Below are positions 1 to 4,513 of a DNA stretch of 6,372 bases, piece after piece. The notes below the pieces were generated by a model. It worked only from the letters and a program-made list of their open reading frames with translations. It did no database searches and had not been told where the DNA came from. The position numbers and the translations under genes are program-made. Origin of the DNA: Flavobacteriales bacterium (GTDB taxonomy: Bacteria; Bacteroidota; Bacteroidia; Flavobacteriales_D; Sanyastnellaceae); the NCBI GenBank assembly GCA_027488055.1, contig JAIYCK010000093.1, forward strand, positions 1 through 6,372. Reading direction: 5' to 3'. The stretch's first letter is position 1. Each line of letters begins with the position of its first letter.

Positions 1-635
1 GCCTGAAAAGCCTTGAAATGCCGCAACCCATGGTGCTCGGGGGTGCTCGGATCAATCACGAAGCAAGTTGCTTGGTATGGAACTTCGTGCACCAAGCCAG
101 CTGCGGGATACACTTGCAAGGATGTACCCACGACTACAAAAATATCAGCCGTATGGCAAAGGTCGGCTGCGTGCTCCAACATAGGTACTTCTTCGCCAAA
201 CCATACAATGTGCGGACGCAATGGACTGCCCCACTCGCATAAATCTTCCATCCGCAATTCCCATCCTGCGATAGGATAGGTGCGCATAGCATTGCGGGTG
301 CTCCTCGATTTGGTGATTTCTCCATGCAAATGAACCACATGTGAACTGCCCGCACGTTCATGCAAATCATCAACGTTCTGTGTCACAATGATGACTTCGA
401 AGTATGCCTCCAATTGAGCCAATATGCGATGCCCTGCATTGGGTTGTGCAGCCAAAATTTGCCTACGCCGATCGTTGTAAAAGCGTTGAACCAAAGTAGG
501 ATCCCGATTCCAAGCCTCGGGTGTGGCGACATCCTCGATGCGATGGTTCTCCCACAAACCATCACCCCCACGAAAAGTGGGAATGCCACTTTCGGCGCTC
601 ATACCAGCTCCGCTCAAAACAACTAATTTTTGCAT
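1..635 (-). CDS. cobB: NAD-dependent protein deacylase, class III sirtuin (SIRT5/CobB-like), 3' end cut by window edge
   Basis: Removes acyl groups from lysines using NAD+, in the cytoplasm. The frame is open from an ATG at 635-633 to base 1, giving 211 codons with no stop; the family is usually about 230 residues, so roughly 20 C-terminal residues lie outside. Seen: the NAD-binding GAGMSAESGIPTFR (residues 9-22), TQNVDDLHERAG (85-96) with its N and D, catalytic H104 in HLHGE, LRPHIVWFGE (139-148), and VVGTSLQVYPAAGL (168-181). Y53 and R56 in FYNDRRR match the Tyr/Arg pair that, in SIRT5 and E. coli CobB, recognises acidic acyl groups, so desuccinylase or demalonylase activity is inferred. 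The structural zinc cysteines are missing: only C133 lies between H104 and residue 139. I recall this as common in Bacteroidota sirtuins. It follows the ZIP gene on the same strand after 69 bp. No Shine-Dalgarno is evident. The family call is firm; the substrate preference is inferred. Confidence 0.95.
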   Translation of the reverse strand, partial: MQKLVVLSGAGMSAESGIPTFRGGDGLWENHRIEDVATPEAWNRDPTLVQRFYNDRRRQILAAQPNAGHRILAQLEAYFEVIIVTQNVDDLHERAGSSHVVHLHGEITKSRSTRNAMRTYPIAGWELRMEDLCEWGSPLRPHIVWFGEEVPMLEHAADLCHTADIFVVVGTSLQVYPAAGLVHEVPYQATCFVIDPSTPEHHGLRHFKAFQ

Positions 636-682
636 GTTCAAATTTGTTGAAATCCTGAAACATCGTTTTACAACGAACACTC

Positions 683-690
683 CAAAAATA
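683..690 (-). promoter_or_regulatory. possible Bacteroidota -7 element (TATTTTTG) for the sirtuin gene
   Basis: On the minus strand this reads TATTTTTG, an exact match to the TAnnTTTG element of Bacteroidota sigma-A promoters, 47 nt before the sirtuin ATG. No TTG is seen at the expected -33 distance, where the end of the ZIP gene lies. The sirtuin may therefore have its own promoter as well as readthrough from the genes upstream, but an 8-mer this AT-rich could arise by chance. Confidence 0.25.
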
Positions 691-704
691 GCATATTGCC
701 CTGC

Positions 705-1475
705 TTAAAGCACCAGCGCAGCCATGCCGATTCCAAGTAAGATGGAGCCAAATTTATATATGTTAAAGGAATGACCTTCTTCCGATTCAAATAGAATGGT
801 GGTACTCACGTGTAACAAGATACCAATCAAGACTCCGATCACCATGGGTGTCATCTTAGCGATATTCACCAACCCAGTTGTGCCCAGCCAATGATGCGCA
901 AACGCTCCCAGTGGAGCAATGGCCGCAAACATCACCACCCAAAAAAGACCCTTCCACTTCGACATGCCTGTGCTCATAAGGAGCGCTGTAAAAACCAAGG
1001 TCTCCGTTATTTTATGCAATGAGATACCCAATAGCAACGAGTCGCGGTGATCATGACCAGCATGCGCGTGCCCGTGCTCGTGTCCATGGTGGTGCACATG
1101 CTCGATCACTCCTCCGAATGGCATACCCTCAATGAAAGCGTGAATCCACAAACTGGCCATCACGGTAAAACGGCAGCGCGTACCCGTATGACTATGATGA
1201 TGCGCATGTCCATGCTCCACGCCGTGTGAAAAGAAATCCAAAATCACTTGCAACAAAAAACCAGCGATGATAAACCAACCTGCATTTGGAATATCAGAAG
1301 CAAAAACCTCTGGAATCAAGTGTAACATTGTAAGAGCCAACAAATAGGCCGCACTGAATGAAAGCAATAGTTTGATTCCCTTGCTGGTTTGCTTATGCGT
1401 CAAAAGATAAATTCCAGCACCCAACATGGCAGAGCCGAACAAAACAGCTGCGTAAAAAACGGGAGAGTGTTCCAT
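705..1475 (-). CDS. ZIP-family divalent metal transporter with two histidine-rich loops
   Basis: Inner-membrane protein of 256 residues that probably imports Zn2+ or a similar metal. About eight hydrophobic segments are visible, starting with one near residues 5-25. The two ZIP signature helices are HAFIEGMP (TM4, from H112) and LHKITET (TM5, from H154); H112, E116, H154 and E158 are the expected metal ligands. Histidine-rich stretches flank TM4: 84-96 (7 His) and 126-143 (10 His), probably cytoplasmic metal-sensing or metal-delivery loops. The frame is open further upstream to 1559, but those 28 residues overlap the end of the methyltransferase gene and are not ZIP-like. The ATG at 1475 begins MEHSPVFYAAVL and lies 2 bp after the methyltransferase stop, so translational coupling is likely. 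Metal specificity cannot be read from the sequence. Confidence 0.93.
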   Translation of the reverse strand: MEHSPVFYAAVLFGSAMLGAGIYLLTHKQTSKGIKLLLSFSAAYLLALTMLHLIPEVFASDIPNAGWFIIAGFLLQVILDFFSHGVEHGHAHHHSHTGTRCRFTVMASLWIHAFIEGMPFGGVIEHVHHHGHEHGHAHAGHDHRDSLLLGISLHKITETLVFTALLMSTGMSKWKGLFWVVMFAAIAPLGAFAHHWLGTTGLVNIAKMTPMVIGVLIGILLHVSTTILFESEEGHSFNIYKFGSILLGIGMAALVL

Positions 1476-1477
1476 AG

Positions 1478-2227
1478 TTAAAGAGGCTTTTGTGCAATCA
1501 TCAGACACCTGGGCGATGAATCTATTTTCATCTCCTCCAACTGATAGTTGCCGAAGCACGCAAATATACGAAATCCAGCCTGCTGCAACAAAGTTGCAAT
1601 AGCATCAGGATAAAGCAACTGCACTTTTTCTTGGAAAACCTCGTTGAATGTGCCGTCTATCACGTGAATCTGTTTGAGTGCATTGTGGCCTTCGACCCAC
1701 TTTTTGATGTGAAATTGCACGCCATCGCGCTCGATGGACTGCTCCTGCACCGCGTGAACATCAATCAGTGATGCGTTGAAATAATCCAGAACAAAGATTC
1801 CTCCAGGTCGCAAATGGGTGAATACTTGCTCCAAGACTTTGGCGTTGTCGCGGTCACAATCAAAATATCCAAAACTGGTAAATAGATTGAAGATCAAATC
1901 AAATGGTTCTTCGAACGTAAGCGAGCGCATATCTTGAACTTCAAAATGCAGTGTGGCATGGGCATGTTCCTTGGCCGCGGCAATGCTGCAGGCCGATAAG
2001 TCCGCACCCGTCACGTTCATTTGATATTTGGCCAACTCCACACTGTGTCGACCCTTTCCACACGCTAAATCCAACACGCGCGCACCGGGTTTAGGATTCA
2101 AGAAAGCAACGAGTTGTCGGATGAAGTCCGATGCCTCATCGTGCGTGCGATGCGCATACAACGTATGATAGTAGGTGGTATCAAACCAACTTGCAAACCA
2201 TTCCTTCTTGTCCGAACAATCCAACAT
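1478..2227 (-). CDS. class I SAM-dependent methyltransferase
   Basis: A 249-residue cytoplasmic enzyme with a Rossmann-type methyltransferase fold; its substrate is unknown. Seen: motif I RVLDLACGKGRHS (residues 50-62), acidic D76 at the end of beta-2 (GADLS) for the ribose hydroxyls, D99 in VQDMR beside the adenine, FDLIFNLFTSFGYF (109-122) as motif IV, and LRPGGIFVLDYFN (139-151). The N-terminal KEWFASWFDTTYYHTLY matches, from memory, a widespread Bacteroidota family with no assigned substrate. The only reasonable start is the ATG at 2227-2225. It is the first gene of a tight minus-strand pair with the ZIP transporter, 2 bp apart, perhaps continuing to the sirtuin. The shared transcript does not by itself reveal the substrate: a small molecule, tRNA or protein would all fit. 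Confidence 0.9.
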   Translation of the reverse strand: MLDCSDKKEWFASWFDTTYYHTLYAHRTHDEASDFIRQLVAFLNPKPGARVLDLACGKGRHSVELAKYQMNVTGADLSACSIAAAKEHAHATLHFEVQDMRSLTFEEPFDLIFNLFTSFGYFDCDRDNAKVLEQVFTHLRPGGIFVLDYFNASLIDVHAVQEQSIERDGVQFHIKKWVEGHNALKQIHVIDGTFNEVFQEKVQLLYPDAIATLLQQAGFRIFACFGNYQLEEMKIDSSPRCLMIAQKPL

Positions 2228-2294
2228 AATGATTACAAAATAACATCAAAAGCGTAACCTTTTCGCTTGATCTAAGATATAAACGTACTTTAAG

Positions 2295-2306
2295 GTAAAA
2301 TTTTAC
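2295..2306. repeat. 12-bp perfect palindrome in the divergent intergenic region
   Basis: GTAAAATTTTAC reads the same on both strands. It sits 67 bp before the methyltransferase start and 72 bp before the SiaC-family start, near the middle of the 151-bp divergent spacer, a reasonable place for an operator. The sequence is AT-only apart from its ends, so chance is a real alternative. No regulator gene is nearby to pair it with. Confidence 0.4.
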
Positions 2307-2338
2307 ATAAAAGTGAAGGCCGTTAACACATAAAATCG

Positions 2339-2346
2339 CACCTTTG
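2339..2346 (+). promoter_or_regulatory. possible Bacteroidota -7 element (CACCTTTG) for the SiaC-family gene
   Basis: CACCTTTG differs at one base from TAnnTTTG, and the longer string ACCTTTGCA is a form often seen in promoters of this phylum. It lies 32 nt before the ATG at 2379, a normal leader length. No clear TTG is found about 19-21 nt upstream, where the -33 element would be, so the call rests on the -7 element and its position. Confidence 0.4.
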
Positions 2347-2350
2347 CATG

Positions 2351-2372
2351 TATGTGAAACCTAAGTCACATA
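2351..2372 (+). promoter_or_regulatory. inverted repeat TATGTGA-N8-TCACATA before the SiaC-family gene
   Basis: A perfect 7-bp inverted repeat (2351-2357 and 2366-2372) with an 8-nt spacer lies between the possible promoter and the start codon, ending 6 nt before the ATG. The half-sites contain TGTGA and TCACA, as in CRP/FNR-type operators, but those use a 6-nt spacer. In RNA it would form a 7-bp hairpin beside the ribosome landing site. It could be a repressor operator, a translation-control hairpin or coincidence; the sequence alone does not decide. Confidence 0.45.
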
Positions 2373-2378
2373 ACCTAC

Positions 2379-2750
2379 ATGAACGAAATCAAATTACCCT
2401 CGACCCCGAAAACGCCATTTGTGCATTTCACGAACGGCGAATTAACTTTGAAAGGCAGGAGCATTCCCGAGAATTCGCTGGAGTTCTTCAAGCCATTGAT
2501 CGATTGGATCGATGCGTATAAATCAAGCCCAAGTCAAGAGACCAATGTCCACGTGCAATTGGAATATTTCAGCACAAGCAGCAGCAAGTGCTTGCTGGAT
2601 CTTTTCAAACGTCTCGAAGGAATCAATAGCAAAGTGACCATTTTGTGGTACTACGAGCAAGATGATGACGATATGTTGGAGGCCGGCGAAGACTATGAAG
2701 CCATTATCAGTGTGCCGTTTAAAATGATAGAAATTGAAGAAATTAGCTAG
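2379..2750 (+). CDS. SiaC-family regulatory phosphoprotein (DUF1987)
   Basis: A small cytoplasmic switch protein of 123 residues. In Pseudomonas aeruginosa, SiaC is phosphorylated on one threonine by the kinase SiaB, dephosphorylated by the phosphatase SiaA, and in its unphosphorylated form activates the diguanylate cyclase SiaD. Family marks seen here: STPKTPFVHF (8-17), GRSIPENS (26-33), WIDAY (43-47), YFSTSSSK (63-70), ILWYYEQDDDDMLEAGEDYE with its acidic run, and a C-terminal PFKMIEIEE. T66 aligns with the phosphorylated threonine; the residue before it is Ser65, where I recall Asn as usual. No SiaA, SiaB or SiaD partner is encoded in this window. The gene has its own spacer upstream and a strong terminator 20 bp after its TAG stop, so it is probably monocistronic. 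The family call is firm; a link to cyclic-di-GMP here is only an inference. Confidence 0.93.
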   Translation: MNEIKLPSTPKTPFVHFTNGELTLKGRSIPENSLEFFKPLIDWIDAYKSSPSQETNVHVQLEYFSTSSSKCLLDLFKRLEGINSKVTILWYYEQDDDDMLEAGEDYEAIISVPFKMIEIEEIS

Positions 2751-2770
2751 TATACCTAGTCAAATAATAT

Positions 2771-2798
2771 AAAGCAGACCTCGGTCTGCTTTTTTTTT
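2771..2798 (+). terminator. intrinsic terminator after the SiaC-family gene
   Basis: A GC-containing stem AAAGCAGAC / GTCTGCTTT closes a CTCG tetraloop and runs into nine T residues (2790-2798). It begins 20 bp after the SiaC-family stop codon. The flank on the left has only three A residues, so it should work mainly in the plus direction. The next plus-strand gene starts 17 bp after the T run. Confidence 0.93.
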
Positions 2799-2814
2799 GC
2801 CTAACTTTCCTAGC

Positions 2815-3369
2815 ATGAAAACAATACCCTCATTGCTCATTGTGCTGATTGGTTTGATGTGGCAAAATCAATTCGTATTCGCTCAATCCGACACGATTTA
2901 TATCTCACACCGCAACTACTTTGACAACGGTAATTGGGAAATCGATACGCTGTTCTATCCTACCAACGAACGAGGACAGTTCTTATACGGAACTGCAGTA
3001 TTGCCTTCTGCGCGCAGAATGGCAGCTGCTAATCAAGGATATTGGCTCTCGCATGTGACCAAGCTGCCTTGCTCCGAGGAAGGTAAGGGCGAGCAAGCTA
3101 CCCATGCGGAGCCTGTTTACACGATGAACGATTCCACATTGACCGTCGATTAGACGATCACAGACAATTGTTGTTTTGACTTTTTATGTGATGCCTCCGT
3201 CAACGACGAAGGTGAAATGAGACTCTATACAGTGGGATATGGAAGTTACTGTGCATGCTTTTGCTGCTTTGGATTGCAGTTTCACTTCACATTAGATGCA
3301 GAACGACAGCCGCTCAAACGAATCTATTTGGAAGACAATGCAGCGCCCATTTGGACCCGAATTGAATGA
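2815..3369 (+). pseudogene. exported cysteine-rich protein of unknown family, interrupted by an in-frame TAG
   Basis: The ATG at 2815 opens a signal peptide (MKTIPSLLIVLIGLMW, likely cut after FA at residue 23). The frame runs 112 codons to a TAG at 3151-3153, then continues in the same frame for 71 more sense codons to a TGA at 3367-3369, only 9 bp from the end of the convergent rhomboid gene. The second part looks like real protein: DNCCFDFLCDASV, then YGSYCACFCCFGLQFHF, with seven cysteines (119, 120, 125, 146, 148, 150, 151). One substitution at codon 113 would restore a 184-residue secreted protein; its position in an alternating strand (TLTVD-x-TIT) suggests Leu, Trp or Tyr. The SiaC-family gene ends with TAG, so general reassignment is unlikely. 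A 112-residue product may still be made. I do not recognise a function. Alternatives are a sequencing error or amber readthrough. Confidence 0.8.
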
Positions 3370-3378
3370 TCAAATCCC

Positions 3379-3999
3379 TTATCCTCGTATCGCTTCCACC
3401 AAACGGGAGATGCAGTCTGGCTCAACCGCAATCATGACCAGCAATCCAAACAGCGCCCCGCCCATATGGGCATCGTGTGCGATCCCTGTCTTACCCGATC
3501 GTTGCATGAGATGTTCGATCAAAAAGAACACTGGAATCGCGATATAAGCTTTCATCGGGATAAAAAAGAAAAATCCAATACTAGCATCGGGAAACAACAT
3601 CATGGTCGCCATCAGGATGGATGACACACCACCACTGGCACCCACACTTCGATAAGCCGGATTATCTCCATGCTTGAGCATAGACGGCAACGTAGCTACC
3701 ACTATGCCTCCAAGGTATATCAACAGATAAAGCAAGTATCCTTGCATAGGGGTGCGCAAGCTACCAAGCGCATATTCCAACAACTCGCCAAAAGAGTACA
3801 ACGAGAACATATTGAACACCAAATGCATCAAATCGCCGTGAATAAAACCATGGCTGATGACACGATAATATTCGCGATATCCTTTGACTTGATAGGGAAT
3901 AAACATCCATTTCGCCATCATGGTGGGTGAATTGAATGCCCTGTAACTCACGATGGATGTCACTATCACAATGATCAGTGTCAAACTTATATTTTCCAT
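3379..3999 (-). CDS. rhomboid-family intramembrane serine protease
   Basis: A 206-residue inner-membrane protease that cuts substrates within or next to the lipid bilayer. Seen: catalytic Ser122 in the GASG motif (120-123), catalytic His178 in AHDAHMGG (174-181), and H59xxxN63 in MHLVFNMFSLYSFG, which correspond to the His and Asn stabilising the oxyanion in GlpG. About six hydrophobic segments are present (near 4-22, 57-77, 88-105, 117-136, 142-162 and 178-193), fitting the minimal six-helix bacterial form with no extra cytoplasmic domain. All catalytic residues are kept, so it should be active; its substrates are unknown. It starts at the ATG at 3999-3997, 13 bp after the DUF4440 lipoprotein gene, with a weak purine-rich AAAGAG in the gap, and is probably the last gene of the mutS2 transcript. 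Confidence 0.93.
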   Translation of the reverse strand: MENISLTLIIVIVTSIVSYRAFNSPTMMAKWMFIPYQVKGYREYYRVISHGFIHGDLMHLVFNMFSLYSFGELLEYALGSLRTPMQGYLLYLLIYLGGIVVATLPSMLKHGDNPAYRSVGASGGVSSILMATMMLFPDASIGFFFFIPMKAYIAIPVFFLIEHLMQRSGKTGIAHDAHMGGALFGLLVMIAVEPDCISRLVEAIRG

Positions 4000-4012
4000 A
4001 ACGAAGCTCTTT

Positions 4013-4489
4013 TTAACTGGTGTGGTCGGAAACGATCACCCATTTTGATTGTATTTTTCTCCAAAACAAACTGTAGTGCCCTCCCAAAGTATCAGCGACC
4101 CGAAACACCTGCCACTTGCCAATGACATAAGCGGCTTGTCCATCGATGGTTTCAATATGCAGGTTATTAAATTGCAGACGTCCCATCGCTTCCTTTGTCG
4201 GATATGACTTTTTATAATTCTCCAAGGTGGTATTCCAACCCAATTTCAAACCTGATTTACCTACAAACTGAAGCGAATCACTTTGCCAATAAGTCTTCAT
4301 GAATGCATCGATATCGCCAAAATTCCAAGCGGTTTGTTGTGCTTTCATCAGTTCGCAAATCGCCAAGCTGTCGTTATTGACACCTGCATGTTGCGATGGT
4401 TTTTCCTCCTTCTTCTCAGGAGTATTGGTACAAGCGGCCAAACTCAAAATGAGCACGAGCGCATAAAAAAAGATCTGTCTAATTTTCAT
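4013..4489 (-). CDS. lipoprotein with a DUF4440 / NTF2-like (SnoaL) domain
   Basis: A 158-residue envelope lipoprotein. The N-terminus has a basic MKIRQ start, a hydrophobic stretch and a lipobox LAAC with the lipidated cysteine at residue 20. A charged linker follows (TNTPEKKEEK); the KKEE is reminiscent of the lysine-acidic export signal that sends lipoproteins to the cell surface in Bacteroidota, but it lies further from the cysteine than usual. The domain starts around residue 45 and shows AWNFGDIDAFMKTYW, the LGWNTTLENYKKSYP segment, VIGKWQVFR and the closing GGHYSLFWRKIQSKWVIVSDH. These are typical of DUF4440 in the NTF2-like cone fold, which binds small hydrophobic ligands or acts as a non-catalytic scaffold. 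No function is known for this subgroup. It lies 24 bp after mutS2 and 13 bp before the rhomboid gene on the same strand. Confidence 0.92.
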   Translation of the reverse strand: MKIRQIFFYALVLILSLAACTNTPEKKEEKPSQHAGVNNDSLAICELMKAQQTAWNFGDIDAFMKTYWQSDSLQFVGKSGLKLGWNTTLENYKKSYPTKEAMGRLQFNNLHIETIDGQAAYVIGKWQVFRVADTLGGHYSLFWRKIQSKWVIVSDHTS

Positions 4490-4513
4490 TTCTATGAAAT
4501 TAAAAATATGCTA

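Noticed and set aside
663..676. Inverted repeat TCGTT-N4-AACGA before the sirtuin gene
   Set aside because: The stem is only 5 bp and mostly AT, with no T run, so it is neither a terminator nor a convincing regulatory hairpin.
1040..1220. Repetitive CATG/CACATG-rich stretch that resembles a short repeat array
   Set aside because: It is the coding sequence for the histidine- and glycine-rich loops of the ZIP transporter, not a DNA-level repeat.
1476..1559. An upstream start for the ZIP gene that would add 28 residues
   Set aside because: The extension overlaps the last codons of the methyltransferase gene and does not look like a ZIP N-terminus. The ATG at 1475 gives a proper first membrane segment and a 2-bp gap.
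2236..2243. Minus-strand TTATTTTG as a promoter for the methyltransferase gene
   Set aside because: It mismatches TAnnTTTG at the important second base, has no TTG at the -33 distance and lies only 8 bp from the ATG.
2797..2814. A TTG start six codons before the ATG of the signal-peptide protein
   Set aside because: The TTG lies inside the T run of the terminator. The ATG at 2815 gives a normal basic start to the signal peptide.
3151..3153. TAG reassigned to an amino acid throughout the genome
   Set aside because: The SiaC-family gene ends with TAG followed two codons later by another TAG and then a terminator, which fits TAG being a normal stop here.
3296..3547. An 83-codon plus-strand open frame spanning the convergent gene ends
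   Set aside because: It overlaps the interrupted cysteine-rich gene in another frame and runs antisense into the rhomboid gene; the translation shows no domain.
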